Shown piece after piece: positions 1-12,200 of a stretch of 64,000 nucleotides of DNA (position 1 is the stretch's first letter; each line of letters starts with the position of its first letter). Where the stretch lies: positions 72,144,046 to 72,208,045 of the forward strand of contig NC_088200.1 of assembly GCF_028769735.1 (NCBI RefSeq), read 5' to 3'. The stretch is from Zonotrichia leucophrys gambelii. Taxonomy: Eukaryota; Chordata; Aves; Passeriformes; Passerellidae. The notes under the pieces are model-generated. The model made no database searches and had not been told where the DNA came from. It was given only the letters and a program-made list of their open reading frames with translations. The position numbers and the translations under genes are program-made.

Positions 1-3000
1 GACTGGAGTTTGAAAAATTATGAATGTGGTAAAAAAAACAACACTGCTGATGACTGGCAAATGAACATGCTTTGGAAATGGCACTCCAGCAGAATCCTCA
101 ATTACTGTCCTTTAATTCTTGATTGTAATAGCAAATACTTTAAAAAAAGCATCCTTACTTTTTATAATCAGGACTTGCGTTGCTTGGAGGAGTCTTTGAT
201 TTACAAGTTGTGCAGACGGACGTGGAGGAAAAGAGAGCAGAAGTAACAAACATTTAAATTATCCAAGCACTTATACACAATCTTGCACGTATGCAGCAGT
301 TCTTAAAAGCAAAACTGAGGCCTTGTGAGTCTATCAACAGCTTTTTCAATCTTATTCCCATTACTTAGGAGTATCTGATGTTACATGTGAGACTTTTTCT
401 GAAATCTGCTCTGAAACACACTTTAATATTCTAGTTCCTTTTTTCTTAATTGTTTTCTTGCCCTTTCAGTTATTTCTGAGATGGAGTGAATATTACTAAC
501 ATAAAGTAACTTTCTCAGTTAACTGAAATTGTTTTACCACTTTAAATAGTCTTTTCACTTTATTCCTGCTAAAATAGTCTTCATCTTTGGCAATTTATCA
601 GAGAAAGATACTGTGCCTCTCTGAGACCAAATGGGATGAGCTGCAAGTTCACCGAGTGTAAAGAATTCACCTTTTTTGCATGTAGATACTTCTCTTTTGA
701 GCACTTAATGATAAAGAAAATCTGATGTGTACATTAGAATGGCAGTTTCTAGTTTCACTTCCCAAACGTTTTGCAGTTTTCTCTTAAAAAAAGACTTTAG
801 AGTTCTACTTTAAAGATTATCCTTTGATTACAAGTCTGATCTGGCCTAAGGTCCCGTGTTGAAGGTTCTTATCTTGGGGGAGGCTGTGTTTTGTGCTGAG
901 GATCAGAGCTAAAGCTCCTGCAGGTTCTCCTGGCGTTGCCTCGGTGCCCGTCTGTTCACACCACATGGCCCAGCATTTGGTTCATGCTACCTTGGCTAAA
1001 TGGACCCCAGGGATTTACAGAGTGGCTTCAGAAAACAGGAATCATAGGCGAGATGTTTGCTTTAAGTAGATATTTGCTTTAAAGGTTTCCACATTTTGAT
1101 TTTTAAAATACTCTACTTGAGGGTGTATTTGCTTGCAGGCAAGCCCATATTTTGTTTCTCCTTCTGGGGCATGAGCTTGGTTTCTGTGCATGCACAAAAC
1201 CCACAGGACTCATTCTTTAAGAGGTGCTCAGTTCCCCCTTGCTGATAGTATGGATCATAGTAGGTGTTAAAATGGTTGCCACCAGCTGCAGAGTAATGAG
1301 AATCTGGGTTCCTTGTGAAGTAGAATAATTTATATTCACCACCACTCTGAATGTGCCCTCAAGGTGACAGAATGAAGACTTCATGCATTAGAAAACTGCG
1401 TAGTGCCAAAAAAGGGATATGTTTAATAGAATAGTTATTCTTATGAGAAATGCATTTCGATGACTTTTATCTTGCTGCAAACCCTTAAGTTGGAAAAGGA
1501 TGCGAAGCTTGGCTGTTTCTGTATCTGAGAGTAATTTGCCTTTGTGTGTGGAATTCATATATTGTTCAGGTTTGAGTCTTGAGCAAAACCAGAATTCTGG
1601 GATAGATATGCAATCAAATCTGTGGCTGCATTTCCTCCATTTCATCATCAGAAACAGCTACTGCTTTAAAGAGTGCCTGATTTCCATTGCTGGAGAGCTT
1701 CATCTGAACAGACATTTTGGCCTCCTTGATCCACAAACCTGAAACTGATAGCTGAGGGTGTGAAAAATGAGGGAAATTACCTCATTTGCCCCATCTCTGG
1801 GAGGAGGGATTTGGGCTTTGGCTCATCAATAGCCATGATGTGAGGCAGGGATGGCAATCACCTGAGCTCAATACCTCTGTCAGAGAGAGCGGGTGGGCAA
1901 AGGGCCCTGGGCTTCTGTGGTTTCTTTGTTTGCATCCAAAATCTAGGGGCTGCCTTGATGTGGGGCAGACTGGTGACTTGCTTGTTCAATCTGAAGAAAA
2001 TAAGGAAAGGTGGAAGATGGAGGGATGGAAAAAGGAGGAACAGAGGAGGGAGGAGAAGGTGAACAGACGGAAGAAGTCTGTTTTCAAGTGATACAGGAGT
2101 AATGTTCTTAGGAATAAACACAAGATCTTTATATTAATGCAAAGAGTACTTAGAAAGACCAGAATTTGTAGCATATTTGGAGTTTTTGTTTTGGCTCTGT
2201 TTGTTTTTGGTAAAGCATTTCACTTGCAGTAGCAAACCAAATTCTCCAAGGAGAGCTGTAACAGGAATAGAACAAGCAGAGAATTAAAACCTGGTCCCAG
2301 AGGTATAAAACCTCAATTTCACTTGTCACAGAATAGCAAGGGGGAATACACTATGCCTGGGGAAGGGTGAGCTGTTTTCTGTGTTTGTCATCATCTACAA
2401 CAGCCGAAAAAGGAATTTTTTTCACTGAGTTTTGAGGCAAGACTAGAGGTTTATCAATACCAGCCAGAAGAACCTCTCAGTTGGTGAAAACTACCCTTGC
2501 AGAACAACTTACCCTTTTAGAAAGCAATTCTGGGGTGTATTTGTTTTGGGGTTTTTTTTGCAGCCCTCCCTCTGCTTCCTAGAATGGAACTGTTACGGGA
2601 TCATAAAATATTAATGCTAAATACAGACAGAGCAGACATTCACCCACCCATGCAAAGGTTTGCTGGGCCTGTGCTTGGTTTTGAGAAGCTGTGAAATCCT
2701 AAATATTTAAACTGAAAGAGATAAGGGGAAATGTGGAAAAATTGGTATTTGACATGATCAGAAAAAACTGCTGATCCACAGATAAGAAGCTAAAACTCTC
2801 AAAAAGAAGTGGGAGAAAAAGGAGGAGGTGAAAACTGTCCTTAAATGTTTAGTTTTGTATTTTGAAAGTTAGAGTGTGAACAATCTTTCAAGGTTTTTTG
2901 TTGTGTTGTTTTAGGGGGTTTTAGGTTATTAAGAAGGCATTTAGCTGTAGCAAATTTAAAAGTGCTCATGCTGAAAATCGAATTAACTCATTCAAAAACA

Positions 3001-5368
3001 ATAGCTTCCAGAAGTTTGAGTTCTTTTTACCCCTGACTTCTTTCTTCTCTTTCTTTCTCTGACAAGCACACACAAAACATGCACTCCATCACCTCAGGAT
3101 GGTGAAAAAGGTTTTGAAATTCCAAACGGCTTTTTTGTGAAAAGTTCTGGTTTCGAAAAGAATGCCTTTGCAGAGTTAAATTCTTCTGAGCATTAATGGC
3201 TCTATGTAATTGCAGCATGTTCTCTGCTATTTTTCATTATCTAATTTTAGGTGAAGTGTCTTCATGGCCCTGGGGAGGACGTTTCACAGTCTCAGTGCAA
3301 GCCTATACTTACACATGTTCTATGCTTGCACCTAAAGAGAAAAAGAAAAAAAAAAAGAAAAAGAAAAGTGAGCAAAGAAAATGTAACTGCTGCAATTTTA
3401 AGATTGACAACTAGTTGGTTGCTGTCACCTATTTTTTTTTTTTCACTGGGAGTGTAGGAGGCAAATAACTGAACAGCAGCATTTAGCACATTGTTTCAAG
3501 GATCAGAGATCAGTGTCCTCAGCCTGAGAAGTCTCTGTGGCATAGGCAAGTGAAGGCTGTGGTGGTGACACAGTCATTTATTTCTGTGTGCTTTTTCTCT
3601 CTTTTGGTTTAGAGCATGGCACTTTTTAAATTGTGTTAAGCTTATCCAAATTGAAGGTGAAACAAAGGCATCTGTTCCCAGAAACTTGTACTGGTTTTAA
3701 ATAATTTTTCCTTCACACCATGGATTTATTGGTCTGTGTTTGAATAAAGGATACTTTTATAAGATTCTCTGGGTAAGGGACTAATTTTCCATCTGTTATT
3801 CTACTACATGCTGGATCATGATAGCAAGTGGACTCTCATTCCCACATCTTCCCTCCTAAAGTTTTCCTTCCCCTTCACCTTTGGGATTGTCATAATATCT
3901 GGAGGACGGCAGGTTTTGTAGTCAGATTCCATCTTGGTAAATGTGAATGAGAGAGTGAAGGCATTTGGTGTTTGCGTAAACAGTAACAATCATATTTTAC
4001 TCCAGTGGTTTTAAATCAGGCAGCCGCTTCTCTTCAGCCCATATCCTGCAGTGTCTCAAAAGAAAATGTCGTTTGTGAAAGTGGTTTCTAACAGATATCC
4101 TTATCTGTGTGCACCGTTTTTCTTTGAGTGCGGGGCTGGTGAAAATAACTGCTCCCACAAAAGCATTTCTATTGTCACTATTATGCCTTCAGAAACAGAA
4201 GAAAAAAGCCTTCCTGCATTACATTCTCTGAAGGATGGGCAGAGATCTGCTACCACCCAGAAGGAAATGAAAGCATTTCCATTCTTCTGGTCTCCAAAGA
4301 CCATGTGCAGAGCATCTTGTGTTGATGATAAGGTTGTACAAAATGGGTTTGTAGAATTATATTTCATTCTTGCCTTAAAGCCTTTGTTCCCAGTGTCCGG
4401 TGGCCACATAATCTCTGTCTCTGTTTTGATTTTTGTTAAAGTTCCACTCACAATGCTTTCATTGAAAACCTTTGTGATAGGAAGGTATGCATTCCAAAAG
4501 ATAGAAAAACCCAGGAAATTACCAATTGAGGAGTATTAGCTTAAAAATAATAGTTTTCAAGTAAATATTGTAAGCTATTATTATCTCTCCCATGATTTTA
4601 GACTGCATATATGTAGTTTGTCACTTCTTACCCAAGGGTCCTTGAAAGTCCCATTTTAAAGTTGTTCTAAAATATTTTGGTTTATGTATAATTGTCAGGT
4701 TTCATGACTTAAGGAGCAAAATCAATAACATCAACCAAAGCAAAAATTGGTGTGGAAAGTGCAGTGGAGAAGAGAACACATTCAAATTGAAGACAAAATT
4801 AGTGAGGTGAGATCAAGTTAAAATATGGTGGGAAACAATATGAGGTCCTGGGTATTACCAAGCTCCATCACCCCAGTTAGTGAAATATTCTGTGACTAGT
4901 ATCTCTGGAAGGAATTCAGAGAAGCTGAAAAGGAATAATCATTTCAGACTGATTTTTTTTTTTTTAATTAATCAGATAATGGGTTGTTTCCTCTTGTCCT
5001 TCTGCAGCCTATATATAGCACATAGGAAATATACCTCCTAAGCAGAGCCAAAAGGTTATTTTTTGATCTGTCTTAACACTTTAGTCAACACACACCAGCT
5101 GCTACTCTGGTAGAAATTATGTGAGCAGTGCAAGTTATCTGCTTTTTTTTTCAAGTAATTCCCTTTCATCCATTGAGCAAAATTGTTGCATACACTTGCC
5201 AGTACCTGCCCTTTTCTTCTGCATACTGGCCCTTCTGATGACCCTCTGAGTCCTTTGGTTAGTGGCCTCAGTCTTTATCAAGAAGAGGAGATGATGGTGA
5301 GCCATCAGAACCTTGGTTCTGTAATTCTGCTTCTTTGAATTTGTTTTTCAAGCTGCTTGTTATCTTTG
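1..5368. other. PLPPR1 upstream intron or flank, no gene seen
   Basis: I see no exon homology here. There is a purine-rich stretch near 1986-2090 and an A/G-rich run at 3338-3372. The open frames, the longest at 4051-4539, show no recognisable protein and no supporting splice signals. Whether this is intron depends on where the non-coding first exon lies, which cannot be told from the window. Confidence 0.55.
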
Positions 5369-5839
5369 TAGAATCATCAAATGGTTTGAGCTGGAAGGGA
5401 CCTTCCAAAGGCCCTCTAGTTCAACTCCCCTGCCATGGGCACAGATATCTTACAGATCAGGATGCTCAGAGCCCTGCCCAGCCTTACCTTGAATGTGAGT
5501 CCAGGATGGGGCATCCACCACCTTTCTGAGCTATCTATACACTTTCACCACCCTCATTGTAAAATAATTTCTTTCTAATATCTAATGTAAATTGACCCTC
5601 CTTCCCTTTAAAACCACTATCTCTTATGTCAGCTAAAATGTTTGTCCCCATCTTCCTTATAGAAAGGCCACAGTAAGGTCTCCGTGGAGCCTGCTCCTCT
5701 TCAGGCTGAACAATCCCAACTCCCTTTCTCCATAGGAGAGGGGCTCCAGCCCTCTGAGCATCACCATGGACTCACTGGGGCAGGTTCACATCTTTGCTGT
5801 GCTGGGACCCCACAGCTTGAGGCAGCTCTGCAGCTGGGG
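5369..5839 (-). mobile_element. CR1 LINE 3' end, first part (interrupted by LTR)
   Basis: The + strand reads as the reverse complement of a CR1 3' end. It opens with the terminal motif GAATCATCAAATGGTTTGAG, followed by GGAAGGGACC, the TGCCATGGGCA block, the GGGGCATCCACC block, TTTCTTTCTAATATCTAA and CTTCAGGCTGAACAATCCCA. The element continues after the LTR at 6246. It is 5'-truncated, as is usual for CR1, and too diverged to encode protein. Confidence 0.92.
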
Positions 5840-6245
5840 TGTTGCAGACATCTTTTTGTGAAAATCTTTTTTTAGGGTTTTTCCTGCTGAAGCAGAGAAG
5901 TTTCAGCAACAAAATGTAAACAATGATTATCTGCTGCTGTGGAATGCAACAGCATTCATTCCATCTGTGATTGGCCCATCTTAGATGTTTATAATTAATG
6001 GCCAATCATGGACCAAGGTCTCTCAGGGACAGAGTCGAAGAGAGCTGCCTTTTGTTATAATTCTTTTTTTTTTTTTTCTATTTTTAGCTTAGCTTTCTGA
6101 AGAAACTTTTCTTTCTATTCTTTTTATTATAGTTACAATGTAATATATATATATATATCATAAAATAATAAATCAAGCCTTCTGAGCATGGAGTCAACAT
6201 TCTCGTCCCTTCCCTCATCCAAAACCCCTTGTGACCACTGTCACA
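5840..6245 (+). mobile_element. solo LTR, family A copy 1, nested in CR1
   Basis: A 406 bp element begins TGTTGCAGACATC and ends CCACTGTCACA, the TG...CA termini of a retroviral LTR. It contains two CCAAT-type motifs (GATTGGCC and GGCCAATC), a TA-rich block, and an AATAAA polyadenylation signal at 6167-6172. It aligns throughout with the copies at 8858-9239 and 60850-61230. It splits a CR1 whose two halves resume cleanly on each side. The flanks GCTGGGG and GGTGGTG fit a diverged 6-7 bp target duplication. No internal retroviral genes are present. Confidence 0.88.
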
Positions 6246-6600
6246 GGTGGTGTCTCACCAGACTGGAGCAAAGGGGCAGAATCCCCTTCATCCTCTGCTG
6301 CCCACAGTGCTTTGGATGCAGCCCAGGACACAACTGAGCTGCCAGCACCCATTGCTAGGTCATGTCCTGCCTCCTGTCCCCCAGTACCCCCAAGTCTTTT
6401 TTCCTCTGGGCTGCTCTGAGTTCATTCCATGGGACTGACCTGACCAAGGAGCAGCATTCTGTGTTTGGCCTTGGAGACCTTGATGAGATTCCCAAGGGCC
6501 CATTTCCTGAGCTGATGCAGGTCCCTTGGATGGCATTCTGCCCTTCAGGCCTGCCAGCCTCATCACTCATCCTGCTGTTACCTGTATTCACTGAATTACA
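6246..6600 (-). mobile_element. CR1 LINE, second part after LTR interruption
   Basis: The CR1 resumes with the reverse complement of the GGTGGGGTCTCACCAGAGCGG block (here GGTGGTGTCTCACCAGACTG) and continues through GATGCAGCCCAGGA, CCCCAAGTC and CCTTGGATGGCATTC. Similarity fades near 6570-6600, so the 5' limit is approximate. Together with 5369-5839 it makes about 825 bp of one CR1 copy. Confidence 0.87.
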
Positions 6601-8434
6601 TCCAATCTTGTGGATTTATTAAAATTCGCTGAGATGAGTTTGGAGTTTGTTTTTAGCGTGCGTGGTTTCACTCAGTTTAATAGCAGAGCCCTTTCTCTGT
6701 AGTGGGGTAAGGCACATTTGTATCCCCTTGTTAATGAGTGCTTTATAGGTCAGGTGTGACCTGGGGAGGTGAGCTAGTTCAAGGTGGAGCCCTGCTGCAT
6801 CTCTGGGACTCTGCTTGGCTGGCAGTTGCGAGTGGGGTTTACACCCATGCTTATTTTGTAGTCTAGCAGTAGATGCTAGTGTGGATCTTGCACTTCAGTA
6901 TATTTAATTTCACCTTTTCTACATTCTTTCAAGCCTCGTGAAACGTTATTGAATTTCACAGTTCAAAAGTTTTCCTTTTCACATATCTTACGTTTCCAGA
7001 TGTGTTCTTCACTGTCTTGGCAGCTTATCTTTTCTGTGTCAGTGAAACTTTTCTTGAACTGCTCTGGTGATTAATGCATGCCTTTCTTTTTGACCCTTTG
7101 TCTGCCGTTTCTTCTGGCATTTTCCCTATCTGCTTCCCTCTTCCCTCCACTCACCTAAATTCATGTTTTCCTCATGCAAATCCCAATAGTTTTGTTGCAA
7201 CACTCATTCTGAAAATGTTTTTTTTCTGACAGGCCTCTGCTTGCTTTTGGTCCATGCAGAGATTGTGTCACTGTCAGAAGAATCAAACTGACCCAAGCAT
7301 TCAGATGAGCTTTGTTTGATCCATTACTAGTCTGTGTTAACACAGACCTCACTCAGGGTTTAGCTACAAGGCTTGGCTCCTGTCCTCAGCAAACATGTGC
7401 AGTTGGTTCCTGCAATGCCCTAGGTAGGTGCTCTTAATGTGATTGGAATTAATGATATTGAAAAGTGCTGAGTGACTGTTAGCAGTCACATGAATTTTTG
7501 AAAGCAGCTTCTAGAACTTAATTTGTCTTCAGATTATTTTGCTGGGTGACCTGGACTGGCAACAAGCTGCTAGATTATTCTAGGGAAAACAATGTTCAGA
7601 GAAATGCAAACTTGTTTTGATCAGAGTTTATTCCAGCCATATTGGAACAAGTATGCTCCCTCAACAAGCAAACACACCTGCAGGGAATTAGAGGCCTTGA
7701 TTTTAAAGCCAGTCTGACTTTTGTGGCACATTGCTACCAGTTGTTGCTGTGACTTTAGAGAAGGTGCAACAAAAGGTAATACCAAAGACAGAAGTTGTGA
7801 ATGCCTTTGGTGTCTGACTGGTTCAGGCTGCACAAACTTCAGAAGATGAAGTTTTGTTCAAAGGAACACATCCTGCTGGTACCACTTGTGTTGATTTTTA
7901 GTGATGTTTTCACATAAGAAAGATGAGCTAAAATTGTCTAAGGTCTGTGAGGAGCCCTTCTAAAAAAGTACTATGTATTGAAAATGTTTTATTTTTGTCT
8001 CTTTCTTTCTAGATAGTACAGATTAGGACTTCCTCTGAGGAGAATTCTGGACAGAGAGATACACAAATCAAATTGTCTTTTCCTGCCTGTTATGAAACCT
8101 TGCCTGATGATAAGGAACATGCTAGTTTAACAGTGGAATGAATTTTATTCCTCTGACAGCAGTGTCTTGATAAAAAGAAAATGGAAAATCTCACCCAAGT
8201 AAAGTCACTGGCAGACACTGGTAGCATGCAGACTGTTCAACTATTGGTGCAGAAGTCATGGAACTGCTTCTAACTACACCTTTAAGTTTTCTGATTTTCT
8301 GTAAATCCTGCTATGTCCACAAATCATCACTGAGAGACACTCAAAGATAATTTGAAAAAGCAGTGTCAAGTATTAGCTTGGGAGAGCGTATCTGCAGATG
8401 TTCTGAACTGGCTGTGGGGTTTATTTGCGCCATG
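6601..8434. other. unique intronic or flanking DNA, nothing recognised
   Basis: I found no repeat family, exon or RNA gene in this stretch. The small open frames look random. Confidence 0.55.
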
Positions 8435-8857
8435 TGGAATCACAGAACTGTTACTGCTGGGAGGAACTGTAAAGCTCAGGGACACCTTCCACTACCCCAG
8501 GCTGCTCAGAGCCCTGTCCAGCCTGGCCTTGGACACTTCTGGAGATGCTGAGTCCACAGCCTCTCTGAGCAGCCTGTGCTAGGGCCTCACAGAGAAGAAT
8601 TTCTTCCTATTACCTAATCTAAACCTAAATCTATCCCCCTTTAGCTTCAAGCCATTGCCCCACCACTCCATGCCCTTGTGAAAGTTCCCTCTCCTGCCTT
8701 CTTGTATCACTCCCTTTAAGCCATGAGAGGTCTGTCCAAAGCCTCTTCTTCTCCAGGCTGAAGAGGCACAGCTCTCTCAGTCTTTCTTCATAGGAGAGGA
8801 GCACCAGTGCTCTGATAAATGTAGTGGCCTCCTCTGGTCTCATTTCAACAGGCTGGG
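8435..8857 (-). mobile_element. CR1 LINE 3' end, first part (interrupted by LTR)
   Basis: The + strand is the reverse complement of a CR1 3' end: a GGAATCACAGAA start, CCTTGGACACTTCTGGAGATG, AGAATTTCTTCCTA, TTCTCCAGGCTGAAGAGGCA and CATAGGAGAGG. The minus strand keeps an open remnant of the reverse transcriptase C-terminus, with LSYEERLRELCLFSLEKKRL readable around 8700-8800, but it is a short fragment. The element ends at GCTGGG (8852-8857), which is duplicated after the LTR. Confidence 0.93.
8852..8857 (+). repeat. target-site duplication, left copy (GCTGGG)
   Basis: This 6-mer is repeated exactly at 9240-9245, immediately outside the TG...CA ends of the LTR. A 6 bp duplication is typical of class II (ERVK-like) retroviral integration. 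Confidence 0.85.
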
Positions 8858-9239
8858 TGTGACAGTGTCCACAGGGGTTCTTGGATGAGGAGAGAGATGA
8901 GAATGTTGAATGTTCAGAAGGCTTGATTTATTATTTTATGATATATATATATTACATTATAACTATACTAAAAAGAATAGAAGGAAAGGTTTCCTCTTAA
9001 GGCTAGCTAAGAGTAGAAAACAATGAATAATAAAGATCTGTGTCTCGGACAGAGAGTCCAAGCTATCTGGTCTGTGGTTGGCCATTAGTTGTAAACATTC
9101 AAGATGGCCCAATCAAAAATCCACCTGATGCCTTCCACAGCAGCAGATAACCATTGTTTACATTTTGTTTCTGAGGCCTCAGCTTCTCACAAGGGAAAGT
9201 CCTAAAGAAAAGGATTTTCACAAAAAGATGTCTGCGACA
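8858..9239 (-). mobile_element. solo LTR, family A copy 2, nested in CR1
   Basis: A 382 bp element. Read on the minus strand it begins TGTCGCAGACATC and ends GGACACTGTCACA, collinear with the copy at 5840-6245 but inverted. It has the same CCAAT-type motifs, TA-rich block and AATAAA. It interrupts a CR1 and is flanked by a perfect GCTGGG duplication. There is no internal region, so it is a solo LTR left by recombination between two LTRs. Confidence 0.93.
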
Positions 9240-9245
9240 GCTGGG
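9240..9245 (+). repeat. target-site duplication, right copy (GCTGGG)
   Basis: This is an exact copy of 8852-8857, abutting the other end of the LTR. Confidence 0.85.
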
Positions 9246-9262
9246 GATCCCAGAGCTGGAAT
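9240..9262 (-). mobile_element. CR1 LINE remainder after LTR interruption
   Basis: GGGGATCCCAGAGCTGGA continues the CR1 order (GGGGCCCCAGAGCTGGATG in the usual element) straight after the LTR. Similarity stops about 20 bases later, which is probably the 5' truncation point. Confidence 0.75.
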
Positions 9263-12200
9263 TGTAATGTATGTGGATGTCTGTGATGAAAACCATACAC
9301 AGAAAGTGTTGGTAGCCCTTTCAGCTTTCTGTGAGAGATGCTAACATGGTTACTTTCTAATTTTTTCTATATTTGTATGTCCACTGAGAGTGGAAGAGGT
9401 GTCAACTATGGGCCTGTTCACTTGGGTTAAGAAGTGGGAAAAGGCTTAGTTTGTGTCTGTTAGCAAGCATTGCCCTCTCTGGTTATGCATGTTTGGTGTG
9501 CTTAACTAGATCATACTATCATTAAGGCTGGAAAAGATGTCACAATTCCAAGTGCACTGAAATATTTCCAAACTTTTCCATGCTAGGAATGTGTGATATA
9601 TTAAATCTGATGCTTGTCACAACTTCTCTTTCTTAGATTTCATCCTGCTACTTGTTATCACCAGCACCCTAAATACTTCAATTTCTCTTTTAGAAGCTGT
9701 TGTTTGGTGTTTTAGAGCTCAAATATCTCTTTGCAAACAGCCCTGAAATGAAAAGATCCTTTTGGAAGTAACTCTCATCAGGACAAAGCTGCAAATTTAG
9801 ACTTTCCAAATACTTGGAAAGCACTATCATATGTTCCTTATCATTTGGGAAGCTGACTGTGTTTAGCTGTCACAATCATTTTTTTATGAGCAAGTGCCTC
9901 CTGTTGTGATAACTGCTCTATTGCTTATCATGGGCCTCTTTAATGCCAATCATTATTAGTGAGAGCTTTTCTCCACGGGACCAAACTCAATACAGTGGAT
10001 CTTCTCCTCCCCACTGTCATCCATCTCCCTGTCAGTTTCCTGCTGGCTTTTTTCCTTTGTGCCAGGATGTGCAAGGAGGTGGGATTTGGAAACACTCCAG
10101 TTTTGTTTGTAGGAGCAGGTAGAAATGCTCAGCTACTGCATGCAGGGAGAGGTCCTCTGGGTCCAATTCCTGTTCATCAACACTAAGAGGGTGGTTGCAC
10201 ACTCATTAATACCAGATCAGTGCCCTGTGCATTGCCAAGCAGTCGGAAATTTGGGTAAGGTGGGCCTGTGGCTGCTGAACACACTGAATGCACAGTCTGG
10301 CCTTTCTGTGGCTTTCTGTCAGCTGCAGGAGGACGGGCAGCACTTGGTTCAGAATGTGGCCTGCAAATGTAGTTAACCAGTGATCTTCTTTTTAGCAGTT
10401 CTTAATTATACCTGTTCTTGGGCCCTGACCAATGCATGGAGACACAGCTCTGGAACCTTGGATCCAGGGATTGGGCGGCTGGGAGCTGAATTTCTAGTAA
10501 AACTGAGACATAGTCTTAGCCGTAACTGAACTCTGTTATTTATGGAAGTGTTGTCCCTGCCTTTGGTGACTGTACAGTTTGATCACCAATGCTTTGAAGA
10601 ACCCAGGCTTGACCATTTTTGTGGCATCTGTGCTCTCTGCAGGGATCATTAATGCATTCAACTGCAGGAGGAACAGAAGCATCTCCCAGTGGATGTAGCT
10701 GTCACTGGCAGTGCAGGGCAGCAACAAGGTTCTGTGCTTGGACACTTGTAAATGATGAGCAGCTGGGACCAGCTGGGGATTAAAATGTCTCATGGGCCCC
10801 TCAGGTTCCAGGTCTGCAGAGTCTGGATGTCCTTTGTGGAGAAGTGGACACAGGCTAAAGCACCTTTTCGTTTTGGAGGAGTCAGGGTTAGTCTCTGCTC
10901 TGTTGGCCAAGGTGCCAGCTGCCACACAGATGTTGGTTGTTCCTTCTCCACTGAAAAGAGGAAGCAGATGCATAATGATGGCTGTTAAACTGAGCTGTAT
11001 TATAGGATTGCTGCCTGGTTTTATAGACTGGATAATACAGCACCTCATGATTCCACTGAAAGCTCTGAGAAGAAATGTGTAGTTCTTATCAACTCAATCC
11101 CTCAACACATAGTTGGGTCCAAAAGTTTATTTTCATTTTTACCTTGCACAGGCTTTTCTGCAAAGTTGATAAAGAATAGGAAAGCCAGGAACATCTGTAA
11201 GAGAGAGGTCAGAAAACAGGTATACATGCTCTTGGAGTTATGACAATACCAGAGTGGAAGTGGAAGCTTATTCATGCAGCTCCCTAAATGGTCACTTCCT
11301 TGTTTTTCATTGGAAAAGAAAGCCCACCTAGGGATGTGGGTTATACAGTGGTACCAACTCTTAGAATCCTGATTATTGCAAGATTCTCCTGGATATGGTC
11401 CAGGAAGTTGCAAACCTGGCAGAAAAAACACTGCTGTCCTGTGAAGAAACCAGGTGTGCAGGGGAATAATGGTAAACAGGACAAGAAACTTGCAAGCTGA
11501 AGGTCAGAAAACAAGAGAGGAAAGATTAGATGGAGCATGTAAATTGGGAGAGAGTAAAATTTAAGATCAACTTTGCAGCAAAATAAATTAAAAGTTCGGT
11601 GCATTATCAAAAAACCTGTAAGCAACTCCACTGTGAGATTGGGGAGCTGAGATGGGAAGTTTTGAGTGCAGCACTGAGGAAATGCAATGCCTCATCCAAG
11701 CTGTTGCCAAAGCAGTGGGGTGGACAGAGACCTATGGCTTAACCCATTCTTCACTTAGAAGAGCAGAAGTTCACAAGTTCTGCTGTTACTGTTAAGGAAT
11801 TGCTGAAATTCTTCATTGAGAATATTGGAGCGCTCCTTGCTGCTGGAATAAAAGAAGAAAAATAAAGGTGCAATGAGAAATACAGAGTTGTCCCTTAGGA
11901 AACTACTGAGCTGACCCCAAAACTTTAAGCAGGCTTGCCTGTGAAATTGGGCCCTTGAAATAAAAATATGTGCTCTGAATGACTTCTTAAATGAAGTATT
12001 TGCCTTGCCATGGCTGGATGAGAAAATGCTGTGCAAGCTTTCCCTGCAGCAGCTCAGTGGGTGACTCTAAAAGCAGAGTTAGATGTATCCCCTGCAGCCA
12101 CAAATCATGGTTCTGAGGAGGCACATTGGCTTCTGCAAGCTTTAAAAGTAATATTAAAATGTGAGAGTTATGTTGGAAGAAAGGCCATGTGCCAAATAAA

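Noticed and set aside
4051..4539. 162-codon + strand open frame
   Set aside because: No recognised family, no exon boundaries, and the opposite strand is also open over much of it.
5840..9239. A provirus spanning the two family A LTRs
   Set aside because: The LTRs are in opposite orientation and the sequence between them is CR1 and unique DNA, not retroviral genes, so they are two independent solo LTRs.
10536..11048. 170-codon minus-strand open frame
   Set aside because: Its composition is not clearly protein-like, there is no known motif, and both strands are open here, which points to low stop density.
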